A DNA stretch of 64,000 nt from contig JASANC010005293.1 of NCBI GenBank assembly GCA_030248135.1, forward strand, positions 28,561 to 92,560. Reading direction: 5' to 3'. A program made the translations under genes and the position numbers. The notes under the pieces are model-generated. The model had not been told where the DNA came from. It ran no database searches and saw only the letters and a list, made by a program, of their open reading frames with translations. The first letter of the stretch is position 1. Each line of letters opens with the position of its first letter. Origin of the DNA: Theristus sp. LFF4_11. Its lineage: Eukaryota; Nematoda; Chromadorea; Monhysterida; Xyalidae. Positions 34,712 to 61,900 of this stretch are shown piece by piece.

Positions 34712-37115
34712 TAGATAGATAGCTGGAAAATTTTGGGGGGGGGGCGCGGGGGGGGCATGTGACTTTGGAGGGGGGGGGCGGTCAAAATTTTGAAATTTGA
34801 TAGATAGATAGCTAGAACGCTAGATTCGAAAGTTTTTTGGAGGGCCCCCCCCCCAGCCCCCCCCCCCCCCCTGGAACAACTATGCCCAGGCACAACCACT
34901 TTTACGTGCAGTTTTCATGATTGCAAAAATTGGCTTTATACAGCAGCAGCATGGCTATGGACCATGAAGAACCAAAAGAAGAGTTCTGAAAGCAAAGTTT
35001 CTGACGAAATCTTCACACAAATTTGAACTACGGTTTAAAGTTTGTCACCGCTTTGCTTTTGCATTTTAGATTTTTTCGGTTTCAAAACTTCCGCACCATA
35101 AACGAAAGCGGTTTCAACGGTTCACTGGGCACCATCATTAAGCAAGTCTATTTACGGAGTCGTTTTCTGTACCTTTACTGTCAGTCATTTTAGGTAGAGC
35201 ACCATTAAAACTTTGTGACCTCTTGTTTCAAAATCACCAAAAAATACTCTGAAAACTTGACAAACGATTTTATTGCATGACATCTGAACACTTCCTTTGT
35301 CAGTTACACTGAACTGGTCCGTGTTTTTCTCGTTTCAATATCCTTTTTGTTGCCGCGCTTCAGAAATCAATCAGTCATTACGTAATGTTTCATAATCATA
35401 CCTGTATTATATCTGTCCAAAAGTTTAGCGTATTGGTTGGTTGGTTGCGAAACTCGGCTTAAAACACTCAACAAAAAAACCAACCAAAAACGTGAAAGAC
35501 AAAAGAGCGGAAAAAATCTACGGAATGATGCGCCAATGCATTCTGTTATACTTCACGTTGCATATACATGTTTTGCAGTGCATATTCGTCAGCGACAACA
35601 ACAAATTTTTGCACGAATTTTGCGCGTGAGCGGGCGCCGCGGTCGCCGCGTTTGCAGCAGAAAGAAGCACAGGTGTAAAACACTGATCGTCTATCTCCGT
35701 AAAGTTGTCTCTCTCTCTGTCAGGCGCTGCTCAAAAGTTTTGAAAAAAAGTTTCGATATGAGATGTTGAAGAGACGTTTCTCAGTGTGCTAAATGCCACT
35801 CCCATTTGGACACACTGCCGATGGCAAGAACCATCAAAAAAGGGTCAAAGTCCAAAATTTTCGTAACCGCATGCATATTTTTTGGCGTGTGATTTTTTGG
35901 AATGTGTACATACATGTATGGCAGGTTTCTTTCAACCTGTCAGTTCTTTTCCGTGGAACACAGAGCGTGCAGAACTTTGACTTAGTGCAAGAAGATCGAA
36001 TGCATTGGGTTTGTACAAAATCAAATCAAACTTGTGGCTAAATAGTATGTTTTCTTGAAACTCCGATGCTGTTCGTTTTTTTTTGTTCGCAAGGTCCATA
36101 TTTTGCGAAAAAAAGTGATCGGTTTAAACAAACATGGTGGATGTTTATGTCTGACCGTGGTTCGAAATCATGTCAATAGAGATCTGCTGGATATACTGAA
36201 CAAACCAAGAACTGTACTTAACAAATTGCTGAGTAAGTTTTAATCAATTTTTCACTGATTGGCTGCGAGTTTGAATATGCGACACGCTTATTGGTCGCTC
36301 TTGCTGCATCAATATACACCCAAGCGTTACGCAATTTTGGCAACCTTGCTTTTTAAAACAACGCAGTCAATCTTTTATGTTGTTGGTGTGGATATAAACC
36401 ATTTTGCTAAACGTTCAAAAATAACGCTCTCCAATGTGTGTCTTTCGACTTTCCTTTGTGTGTTTTCAATCGGTGAAAAACTATTAGCTTTAAAGCGCGA
36501 AAAATGCCCATCGAGTTTTCAAGTGCACAATTCAACTTGCGCCCCGTTTTCCCTGTTCAACCGGAGAAAAACATCAGGGAGAGTACAAGACACAGGATTC
36601 AATATGACGAAAAGTGTATAGGAGTCATAGTTCTGGCGCGCGCGTTTTTCGCTCCAGAAATGTGTAAAAAGCGAATTCGTACATTGTTGAAATGCGCAAA
36701 AATTCTCCGGTAATGTGTTGTCTGCAAAACACTGCTCTCTTATAGAGACCATTTTTAGCTTGAAAGCTTGATCCGCTAATCCCCTCAACAGTCCAGTTTT
36801 TATCATTTTTTTTCGTTAAACTTTTGAAATTTTCAAAAACGTAAACTTTCACTAGAAAAATGCCAATTGATATCAGACAACTGCGGTATGGGATTTGCGT
36901 ACACCGCTGAGTCATGTGGTTTTTAGTTTTTACAAAGGTTCCAATTGTCAAAAAACGATTTTTGTAAACATTAAAGCTCTGTTGTTGTTGTTGTTGTTGT
37001 TGTTGTGGTTCTCGCGCTCTTTCTATCTCACGTCCATTTCTGTGCCATTCATTGCTGTGTTTCGGACGCGTAATTGTGCCGTGTATACACCATTCGTTAT
37101 GTAATGTCCTGCAAT

Positions 37116-37320
<205 letters not shown>

Positions 37321-38211
37321 CAAAAACGCAAGGTGCGGCGCCAACCACACAAGCAGCGGTGAAAAATTACAATATTATCTTTGAGGGGCGTAGAAAAAAC
37401 AGGCGTGCGTGTGGCGCACCGAAGCAAATGCGCGCATTTTATTTTCTGCTTTTGATTCAGACATGCGCGGAGGACTTTTTCAGCCCCGATCATGCCAGAA
37501 CAAAACGAAGTGTACTCGGCTGTTAGGTTCTCCAATTTGGAACCCAACGCGTGTACACACACGTTCATGGTGTGGCCATTTGTGAACATGAAAATGTTAT
37601 TCCAACATTTCTAATATACGTGATCTGTTTGTATGCAAAAAATAATTTCACTTATGTTTCCAATCCAACACAACGTTCATCCATTGCCTGCAGTTTTCAG
37701 AGGAAAAGTCCACGGAGGTTCAGCGTTCAGTGCAATATCACCTCAGTTGTTTTCATATCGATGATTATTTCGAGAAAAACTGATAATGCAACTGCTTATG
37801 ATGGAATTGTTGGACCAATAAGATATTGTTACAATCGAAATGACTGCATATCCGATCAGATGGAACTGCGGTACAGACGATGTTTCAGATTCTTAAAAGT
37901 TCTTTATCATTAAAAGCCGTCAAAACAGTTAGGAATACAAAAGTCGAAACGTAGTATTTCTCGTATGATTTGACGACTTTATCATCTGATGTTTATGTGA
38001 ACGAACTAGTGCAAAATGAGTTTACTAACAACGCTGCAAAAAAACACGCAACACGGACGCATAAAAAATGCCCGTGCCAAAATTCATGCCACGCCAAAAT
38101 GCGTGCCAACAATGCCGTGAATGACAGCTGTCATCGGCATCACACATTATGGCATGACTTATGGCACGCATTATGTTTAACAATACAGATACATAAAACG
38201 TGTTTTCGCAG

Positions 38212-41200
38212 ACGATCTACCGTCGATCAGCGAGCTGCACGCGAGCGCACTGCCGGACGACACGACCAGTCTGAACGTGTCGTGGTCGTTTCAGCAGCGG
38301 CATCACGCAAACACGAACTCTTTCAACCGACTGCCCGCGCACGTCGACCACAACGACAACATCCACCAGAACACTCAGCATCTGCGTCCGTCCGACGTCA
38401 CCGTTGAACTACAACGCCGCGTCGTCGGCGACCTCCGCTCGTGGCACCACCGTCTCAGCGGCTTCGAGCGATTCGTGACGCTGCGCGGACTGCAGCCGAA
38501 CGTGCCGTACGTGCTGACGGCGTACACGAGCAGCGATCGCTGCGTCGACACGCATCGCGCCATCACCGTCGCCACGTTGAACTCGACAAAGTCACTGATG
38601 GAGAAACACGCCGGCAACAGCGTCACCACGGGCACCGGTTGGTGGCGGTGATTTCTTTTTACAGTCATCATTCTCGACATATCGGCTCACAGGAATCCGA
38701 AGGTAGCGAAACTTCGGAGGTTTGGTGTCAGGGAACGGACGATTTTGATCATCCGTGGACAAATCAATGCCTTCTCGTCAGAAAGTCCGCCTGTTGTGCG
38801 TGAATCGCAGTAGTTTCCTGGTGTTTGTTGCTCGCCACAATCACATAGTCTTCCACAGTCGTGTGAGCACGTTACAGTTTCGTATTTTAATTTTATAAAA
38901 CGCGACTTTGCCATCATTTTCTCATATCAGCGCCATCGCCGTACCAAATGATGCCGCACGAAGTCGTCATACTGATTGTCGTGCTCGTCATGTGGGTGCT
39001 TTCACTCCGGTTCTTCTTTAAAGTGGGTATTTCTTTTGGGACTTGTGGTCTGTCTGGTGTGCGATTTTTTGTTTTCCTACAGCTGAAAATTTTTTCTTTT
39101 GACACCATAGTACCAATGATCTGCAGATTGTATAAGAACGGAGCAGCGCGCCAGCGGATTTATTCTGAAAATCCAAAAAACGCCAACATCCATTCCAAAA
39201 TTCATTCCAGGCCAAAGTTTCATGCCATTTTACAATTTAAGAACGGATTTTGGTATGGAATGTATTTTGGAATGTATTTCGGCATGTAATAAACTTTGGA
39301 ACAGATTTTGGCCTACAATAAGTTTTGGAATGGATTTCGGCATGCCTGTTTATTGCGCGTGTTCCAGATGTATTCGCGTGTGACGTTCGTGAACGATCCC
39401 GGCTACGGGAGTTACGCGCGCCCGGCCGAGCACTACCTCATACAGGAGGAGGCGAACCGACGGAAGGACGCCTGCGTCGGGCTGCAGAGGCCGCCGAACA
39501 TTTCAGTCCGGGTGGGCACTGTGACGGCCGACGTGAGATCAGGTTGGTGGTGGGTCATACCCGTCGGATGGTGTGGTGCCGGTGCGCTTGTGTCGCTATG
39601 TGCGGTGCACCCCCATTAACGGAGAGTTGCGTCATTTTATCTTTGCGGTAGAACTGCTTTCAATGGAGTTGATCCATTCATATTCAGTTCAACCTTTTGT
39701 TGAGTGTCATTTGTTTAGTCGGCGGCACAGGTTCAAAATTTGTTTATCAAGCATATTATTTTTCTTTCGATTCCGCTAGTTTTGCACCATAATTTTTCAA
39801 AACACAGCACAAGGCATCTCGACGAGTCGCGATCACCGCAAGTCGGTTGGTTTACTCGAGCCGCCGCCAGCGGTCGCAGCGGGCGGCCGACGACGCGCCG
39901 ACGGAAGACGCGACTCGAATCTCTCGATCGCTTCAAATTTCTCGAATAACAACAACAGTAATTACAATAATCGCCAAGACAGCAGCAGTGTCGAGCAGAT
40001 GAACGCAAAGCGAAGCGCTGCAACAAGACGGTCGATGCATCAGATATTGAATCCGAAATACGTTGATCCGTATTTGGTAGAGTTTGTCGCGGCCACATGG
40101 GCGAGGGAGACGCCGATGCCGAAAGGTACGTTCCAGCACATTCATGCGCAGTTTTACTTGCAACTACGGCTGAGTTGGTCCAAAAAACGTTCCGCCAAAC
40201 ACACCTGATTGCCAGCACCGTGGACAGAAACGTTTCGAATGATTTTACTGAACCACGGAAATTCAATGTAGATCTGTTTTTATTTTTTTCAGTGGAAAGC
40301 GAAGCGACGATCAGCGTCAAATCGTGCCCCCATTATGACAGCACCACTGATCTCAGTAAACAGTTGCAGCCGAGCGCAAAGTTTGTCCGCGGCAAATCCA
40401 TGAAGAGACCACCGAACAATGTCATACAAGGCGCTGTGCGTGATGGCCTTTTTTATTATGCCGACCATTTCTTGGCCTACTCTTTGTTAAAATGGATAGG
40501 ACACACCATATTTCGAAATGGGTATAGCAACTTTACATTCATTGGTCGTTCACACAACACCACAAATTTCTTTCGTAACTCTAATCTACTTTACGTTCAT
40601 TGGCCGTTCATGCAGTAACAGCTTTCTTTTTTGAATCAATCCGAATCCCACACGTTTCCAGGTGTTTCAAGCGGCAACGCAACTGAGCACAATCGGCTCC
40701 GCCGTCGCAACGCGTCTGAAACGAGCGCACAGCCATGACGACCATCGAAAGTTGATTCCACTCGAGAATAGACGCATTCCGGGCGCTGTTGCTGCTGCCA
40801 GATGCGATAGACGAACCAGCAGCTTGCACAACAACCACAAAAGCAATCACACTTCCGCCGCCAAACTGCAACTGTCGAGAACGCTTGACGACACTCGTAA
40901 AACGGACGCGAAAAGCTGGGATGTTCCGGCGGAGATTGAGAACTCGATCAGACGCGAGGACAGCGCCGCCCGGAAGAAGTCGAGAGCGCAGAGACGGGTG
41001 AGCAAACTGTGTTTCTCAGTTCAGTCAGAGAGCATACTTTTCTGTTTCGATGTTTCATAAGAATGGATTTTCAATGTTTCACTTGTTAATCTACGTGCAG
41101 CCTACTGTAACATATCGAAAAAACCATGTCAAACACATCACGTTTATTTTCTGTTTGTTCCGAGTTTTTCTGTTAAAATTGTCTTCCAGTGTGTTTTTTG

Positions 41201-42265
41201 TCGGCTTTGTCTTGATTTTGGATTTGGAAGTGTGGGAGATGGCGAATCACGAAGCGACCACGCAATTTCCAGATGCACGTCGAGCGACAAGTGTCGAACG
41301 TGTTGCTCGGCAACGCCGCCGAGGACATTCGTCGGGCGAGAAGTCGGAAAGCGTCGCGTGCGTCAACGAAACGACCGAAACCGGACAACGAAACGACGAC
41401 GACGAGGGGCGTCAGTGGCGGCGGCGGCGCGCAGGAAATGTTCCGCGGCTTCTATCGTCGCTACAAGCAACGCCGCACGGTGCCGTCGGCGAATCGACCG
41501 AAACTGGCGGCGATCGGCCGGCAGACGGCAAACTTTCAGTCGTTTCCGGCCGGCGGCGTCCGCTCGGGCGTCACCAGCGACACGGAGGAGAGCGACTTTG
41601 ACGCCGCTGACGTCGCGAGCACCAGCCGGACGCCCGGCAAAAGCTTGCCATTGCGCTGGTACGCGCCGCGACGACGAACTCAACCGAACGATCAGACCGT
41701 GCTGTCGTCGGACAGCAACGACGCCGCGGCGGCGCACTATCACTCGGAGCAGGAGTGCTCAACGACGTCACCGTTGTTGGCGCCGTTGCGACCGATTCGA
41801 ACGCAACCAGGACGAATGTGCAAGCCGACCATTTATAAACTCGTGCAACACTCGCTGCAGATCTCCACTCCGACCGTGTTCAGTCTCCAGTCGTCTCCGG
41901 CAGCTGATCGCGACAATCACGCAACCACGGAAAGCCGGCCGCACGACGACGCTCGACAAGCGCCCGACCGGCCGCCGTTGGAGCGGAGCGCACGGTGCGA
42001 GCCGCCGATCGAGGTGCACAAAGCGTCGACGTCGACGGAAGTGGCCAGCAACAGCAACAATCAAGAATCACCGCAGAGTCTGTCGCAGCACACGACGACG
42101 ACGACACTGATGGCGAACTCGGCGTCCAGCAGTAGCGGCATCTTTCTGAGCGTTCTGTCGCCGACCGGTGGTGCGCCGGCCGCCGCTGGCGATCCGCGAC
42201 AAGACTCCGCTGATAGCTATCATTCGGCCGTGTCGCAGTTGTTCAAACGCGACGAGCACTCGTGA
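38212..42265 (+). CDS. Fibronectin-III single-pass membrane protein, 5' end not found
   Basis: Eight in-phase exons are visible: 38212-38637, 38665-38799, 38931-39022, 39368-39542, 39808-40125, 40293-40435, 40662-40997, 41273-42265 (stop TGA). Exon 1 encodes a fibronectin type III fold (TTSLNVSWSF near its start, GLQPNVPYVLTAYTSSDRC near its end) with a His/Asn-rich insertion. Exon 3 gives one membrane helix (EVVILIVVLVMWVLSLRFFF). The remaining ~650 residues are presumably cytoplasmic: basic, Ser/Thr/Asn/Arg-rich, with the notable segment ERQVSNVLLGNAAEDIRR. I do not recognise the family. The first visible exon begins in phase 1, so at least one upstream exon, including any signal peptide, is missing. 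It could be a cell-adhesion or guidance receptor, but this is only inference. Confidence 0.8.
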
Positions 42266-43345
42266 AAGGAGGCCACGCAGACGGTGTTCAACGCAGAAAG
42301 TGTTGCACTTTGCCGCGAAATTTGAATTGCGAAACTTTGCTTGCGTTGAGAAATATACTTTCACGAAAAGAGCGTTATCAGGAATCTGTATATTCTCAAT
42401 GTGGTTGCTCGTTATTGTTTATTGGAATACTCGTGTCCACGGTTTACCGAATGCACTCACTTTGAACAAATAATAACTTTTCAAGCTTTTGAGATTGAAC
42501 CATGGTTCTTTTTGTTTCGGTCCACTCTTAAAACGAAAATGAGAAACAAACAGCCCAAACCAGACCGACAGGACAAAAGATGACACCATATTGAAGTCGA
42601 AACAACTGTACAATGAAATCAATCGGTTTGATGATAATCGTTTGATGGGGTTTGTCGTACACGCATGCAAATTGTAGCAAACAGAAACAACATGGGTTCA
42701 AAATGTTTTTCAAAACTGTACAGTTTGGTCCAAAAATGTGAGAAAACTCGAGAAAGAAAGGAACAAAAACCCAGACACACCAATTCCCCTTATGCGAAAG
42801 TCTTAAACAGTAAAACAAAATCCCTGTTTAAAAGAAATACAAGTACAATCGACTCTTAACGAAACAACCAACAAACAGACCGCCAAAAAATAACACGCGG
42901 GGATAACGGCAAAAAAACTAAATGGTGTTGACTAAAAATGAGCTAAAACTAAAAACGTTCGGCAGAAAATTCAGGAACACAAACGAAAAAACAAGCGGTA
43001 CAGATCATAGAACGGAAGAAAAAACAAACAAAACAGAACACAGCGGTAAATTAGACCAGTTGAAACACATAGGGCACGTTTTGAATTAAAAGTCAAACAG
43101 AAATATTATTCATGCTACGTTGAACAAGTCAAAATCTTGTAATATCGCACGCACGGGTGTAAAAAGTACATATTTACATTTCTAAAGTAGGTCAAACACA
43201 CACCTCTCCATTCCCAATTGGCCGAGAACAAATCAGTGAACCTGTAAAAACACACCCATTCTCGCAACTGCATAGCTTCCTTATTATGTGAGTGACACTC
43301 CAAAACAAAAAAAATCACAGACACTCAAAAAGAGAGGCATTTATG
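42266..43345. other. Tail-to-tail intergenic region
   Basis: About 1.1 kb between the stop of the FN3 gene (+) and the stop of IRE1 (-). It is AT-rich with A-runs, presumably both 3' untranslated regions. No gene seen. Confidence 0.6.
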
Positions 43346-50694
<7,349 letters not shown>

Positions 50695-50890
50695 CTGAAA
50701 ATGGCAGGCAACACTTTCATCAATGTCCTTTTTCATCGACTGATTGGCCTGTGCTTGGGTTTCGTCACATCACACACACACACTGTTTGGTTATGCTACT
50801 GCAATTCAGGTCTCTTGAAGTGAAGTAACATCATCAAAACTGGTTTTCAGCCGGTCGCGTTCTATTTAAAATTGCAGCCAAACCATTATA

Positions 50891-51716
50891 TCTAAAAATG
50901 CGGGAGACGCATATAAAAGGAGGAATATGGCCTTGTGTAAGCAGTGAAAGACTTGGCTCGACAACGCTTTTCAAGTCTCTGATGTGGTACACACGGATAC
51001 AAGTACATAAGAGCCATATTTTTGCGCCGTTTATTTATGATTTCGGTTGCACATGGCAACCCTCGTACTTTGTATTGTACAGTATGGCCGAATAAATGAG
51101 GCAGTCCATCAAGGCGGGATCAGTCGCAGACTAGGAGCTGTATTTTTCAAAAATGCAAACATAATTCCAAATCATGTGTGCAACGAAAAAAGAATGAACA
51201 GAATTAGTGCGGATGATCTGTTAGTTTGAAAAACCGCCTCAAATTTGGCACATAATTTGGTTTTTGAACGTCTTTTTTCTGCCATTCAAAATTCGCGCGC
51301 TCCTTAAACCCTGAAAAAGCTGCCATGTTTAATCGGCCATACCGTAGACAAATGAAACTTTCACATTTGCGGATTTCGGGCATTTAGCGACCACTAAAAA
51401 TACTAAAATAACAATCAGACTTTAGCTCGCTGACACTGGTTTGTCCAGGACAAATTGTATCGCAGAAGCATTGCGGAACGCAAGGTCTCCTGTGGCAAAG
51501 GCAATGACTCACCGGACAGACGGTTTATCCTGCCACACTAGTTGAAGTTGACACCGGTAAAAAAAGTGAAAATCAACGGTAGACAACTCCTTTTTGTCAC
51601 TGGTGCTGGTGTGTACACAGCGGTGCGTACGTTAACAACAACGAAAAAGCTACATGCAACAATGTTTTGCAATCTCTGATTTTTTTCTGTTTTTTGCACA
51701 GAATTTACAGAATTTT
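50891..51716 (+). mobile_element. TA-flanked element, second copy, 3' end cut at the palindrome junction
   Basis: Begins TCTAAAAATGCGGGAGACGC after TA (50889-50890) and follows the 6974-7763 element through to the word CACAGAATTTACAGAA, then ends in a T-run. The right terminal inverted repeat is absent. The loss coincides with the inner edge of the right inverted-repeat arm. Confidence 0.85.
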
Positions 51717-51789
51717 TTTTTTTTTAGGGGAGAGGGAAAAGTGTAGAAATTTGATAAGTGTAAGATTTGTATTGAAAGGTAGAACAATA

Positions 51790-57858
<6,069 letters not shown>

Positions 57859-58939
57859 CATAAATGCCTCTCTTTTTGAGTGTCTGTGATTTTTTTTTGT
57901 TTTGGAGTGTCACTCACATAATAAGGAAGCTATGCAGTTGCGAGAATGGGTGTGTTTTTACAGGTTCACTGATTTGTTCTCGGCCAATTGGGAATGGAGA
58001 GGTGTGTGTTTGACCTACTTTAGAAATGTAAATATGTACTTTTTACACCCGTGCGTGCGATATTACAAGATTTTGACTTGTTCAACGTAGCATGAATAAT
58101 ATTTCTGTTTGACTTTTAATTCAAAACGTGCCCTATGTGTTTCAACTGGTCTAATTTACCGCTGTGTTCTGTTTTGTTTGTTTTTTCTTCCGTTCTATGA
58201 TCTGTACCGCTTGTTTTTTCGTTTGTGTTCCTGAATTTTCTGCCGAACGTTTTTAGTTTTAGCTCATTTTTAGTCAACACCATTTAGTTTTTTTGCCGTT
58301 ATCCCCGCGTGTTATTTTTTGGCGGTCTGTTTGTTGGTTGTTTCGTTAAGAGTCGATTGTACTTGTATTTCTTTTAAACAGGGATTTTGTTTTACTGTTT
58401 AAGACTTTCGCATAAGGGGAATTGGTGTGTCTGGGTTTTTGTTCCTTTCTTTCTCGAGTTTTCTCACATTTTTGGACCAAACTGTACAGTTTTGAAAAAC
58501 ATTTTGAACCCATGTTGTTTCTGTTTGCTACAATTTGCATGCGTGTACGACAAACCCCATCAAACGATTATCATCAAACCGATTGATTTCATTGTACAGT
58601 TGTTTCGACTTCAATATGGTGTCATCTTTTGTCCTGTCGGTCTGGTTTGGGCTGTTTGTTTCTCATTTTCGTTTTAAGAGTGGACCGAAACAAAAAGAAC
58701 CATGGTTCAATCTCAAAAGCTTGAAAAGTTATTATTTGTTCAAAGTGAGTGCATTCGGTAAACCGTGGACACGAGTATTCCAATAAACAATAACGAGCAA
58801 CCACATTGAGAATATACAGATTCCTGATAACGCTCTTTTCGTGAAAGTATATTTCTCAACGCAAGCAAAGTTTCGCAATTCAAATTTCGCGGCAAAGTGC
58901 AACACTTTCTGCGTTGAACACCGTCTCCGTGGCCTCCTT
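57859..58939. other. Tail-to-tail intergenic region, right-arm partner
   Basis: Mirror of 42266-43345 between the stops of the second IRE1 and FN3 copies. T-rich on this strand; no gene seen. Confidence 0.6.
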
Positions 58940-61900
58940 TCACGAGTGCTCGTCGCGTTTGAACAACTGCGACACGGCCGAATGATAGCTATCAGCGGAG
59001 TCTTGTCGCGGATCGCCAGCGGCGGCCGGCGCACCACCGGTCGGCGACAGAACGCTCAGAAAGATGCCGCTACTGCTGGACGCCGAGTTCGCCATCAGTG
59101 TCGTCGTCGTCGTGTGCTGCGACAGACTCTGCGGTGATTCTTGATTGTTGCTGTTGCTGGCCACTTCCGCCGTCGTCGACGCTTTGTGCACCTCGATCGG
59201 CGGCTCGCACCGTGCGCTCCGCTCCAACGGCGGCCGGTCGGGCGCTTGTCGAGCGTCGTCGTGCGGCCGGCTTTCCGTGGTTGCGTGATTGTCGCGATCA
59301 GCTGCCGGAGACGACTGGAGACTGAACACGGTCGGAGTGGAGATCTGCAGCGAGTGTTGCACGAGTTTATAAATGGTCGGCTTGCACATTCGTCCTGGTT
59401 GCGTTCGAATCGGTCGCAACGGCGCCAACAACGGTGACGTCGTTGAGCACTCCTGCTCCGAGTGATAGTGCGCCGCCGCGGCGTCGTTGCTGTCCGACGA
59501 CAGCACGGTCTGATCGTTCGGTTGAGTTCGTCGTCGCGGCGCGTACCAGCGCAATGGCAAGCTTTTGCCGGGCGTCCGGCTGGTGCTCGCGACGTCAGCG
59601 GCGTCAAAGTCGCTCTCCTCCGTGTCGCTGGTGACGCCCGAGCGGACGCCGCCGGCCGGAAACGACTGAAAGTTTGCCGTCTGCCGGCCGATCGCCGCCA
59701 GTTTCGGTCGATTCGCCGACGGCACCGTGCGGCGTTGCTTGTAGCGACGATAGAAGCCGCGGAACATTTCCTGCGCGCCGCCGCCGCCACTGACGCCCCT
59801 CGTCGTCGTCGTTTCGTTGTCCGGTTTCGGTCGTTTCGTTGACGCACGCGACGCTTTCCGACTTTCGCCCGACGAATGTCCTCGGCGGCGTTGCCGAGCA
59901 ACACGTTCGACACTTGTCGCTCGACGTGCATCTGGAAATTGGTGGTCGCTTCGTGATTCGCCATCTCCCACACTTCCAAATCCAAAATCAAGACAAAGCC
60001 GACAAAAAACACACTGGAAGACAATTTTAACAGAAAAACTCGGAACAAACAGAAAATAAACGTGATGTGTTTGACATGGTTTTTTTCGATATGTTACAGT
60101 AGGCTGCACGTAGATTCGCATCAAGTGAAACATTGAAAATCCATTCTTATGAAACATCGAAACAGAAAAGTATGCTCTCTGACTGAACTGAGAAACACAG
60201 TTTGCTCACCCGTCTCTGCGCTCTCGACTTCTTCCGGGCGGCGCTGTCCTCGCGTCTGATCGAGTTCTCAATCTCCGCCGGAACATCCCAGCTTTTCGCG
60301 TCCGTTTTACGAGTGTCGTCAAAGCGTTCTCGACAGTTGCAGTTTGGCGGCGGAAGTGTGATTGCTTTTGTGGTTGTTGTGCAAGCTGCTGGTTCGTCTA
60401 TCGCATCTGGCAGCAGCAACAGCGCCCGGAATGCGTCTATTCTCGAGTGGAATCAACTTTCGATGGTCGTCATGGCTGTGCGCTCGTTTCAGACGCGCGT
60501 TGCGACGGCGGAGCCGATTGTGCTCAGTTGCGTTGCCGCTTGAAACACCTGGAAACGTGTGGGATTCGGATTGATTCAAAAAAGAAAGCTGTTACTGCAT
60601 GAACGGCCAATGAACGTAAAGTAGATTAGAGTTACGAAAGAAATTTGTGGTGTTGTGTGAACGACCAATGAATGTAAAGTTGCTATACCCATTTCGAAAT
60701 ATGGTGTGTCCTATCCATTTTAACAAAGAGTAGGCCAAGAAATGGTCGGCATAATAAAAAAGGCCATCACGCACAGCGCCTTGTATGACATTGTTCGGTG
60801 GTCTCTTCATGGATTTGCCGCGGACAAACTTTGCGCTCGGCTGCAACTGTTTACTGAGATCAGTGGTGCTGTCATAATGGGGGCACGATTTGACGCTGAT
60901 CGTCGCTTCGCTTTCCACTGAAAAAAAATAAAAACAGATCTACATTGAATTTCCGTGGTTCAGTAAAAATCATTCGAAACGTTTCTGTCCACGGTGCTGG
61001 CAATCAGGTGTGTTTGGCGGAACGTTTTTTGGACCAACTCAGCCGTAGTTGCAAGTAAAACTGCGCATGAATGTGCTGGAACGTACCTTTCGGCATCGGC
61101 GTCTCCCTCGCCCATGTGGCCGCGACAAACTCTACCAAATACGGATCAACGTATTTCGGATTCAATATCTGATGCATCGACCGTCTTGTTGCAGCGCTTC
61201 GCTTTGCGTTCATCTGCTCGACACTGCTGCTGTCTTGGCGATTATTGTAATTACTGTTGTTGTTATTCGAGAAATTTGAAGCGATCGAGAGATTCGAGTC
61301 GCGTCTTCCGTCGGCGCGTCGTCGGCCGCCCGCTGCGACCGCTGGCGGCGGCTCGAGTAAACCAACCGACTTGCGGTGATCGCGACTCGTCGAGATGCCT
61401 TGTGCTGTGTTTTGAAAAATTATGGTGCAAAACTAGCGGAATCGAAAGAAAAATAATATGCTTGATAAACAAATTTTGAACCTGTGCCGCCGACTAAACA
61501 AATGACACTCAACAAAAGGTTGAACTGAATATGAATGGATCAACTCCATTGAAAGCAGTTCTACCGCAAAAGATAAAATGACGCAACTCTCCGTTAATGG
61601 GGGTGCACCGCACATAGCGACACAAGCGCACCGGCACCACACCATCCGACGGGTATGACCCACCACCAACCTGATCTCACGTCGGCCGTCACAGTGCCCA
61701 CCCGGACTGAAATGTTCGGCGGCCTCTGCAGCCCGGACGCAGGCGTCCTTCCGTCGGTTCGCCTCCTCCTGTGAGGTAGTGCTCGGCCCGGGCGCGCGTA
61801 ACTCCCGTAGCCGGGATCGTTCACGAACGTCACACGCGAATACATCTGGAACACGCGCAATAAACAGGCATGCCGAAATCCATTCCAAAACTTATTGTAG

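Noticed and set aside
41363..42110. Long Arg-rich frames overlapping the last FN3-gene exon on both strands
   Set aside because: Shadow frames of a GC-rich exon. The frame used keeps phase with the upstream exons and ends at the TGA at 42263-42265.
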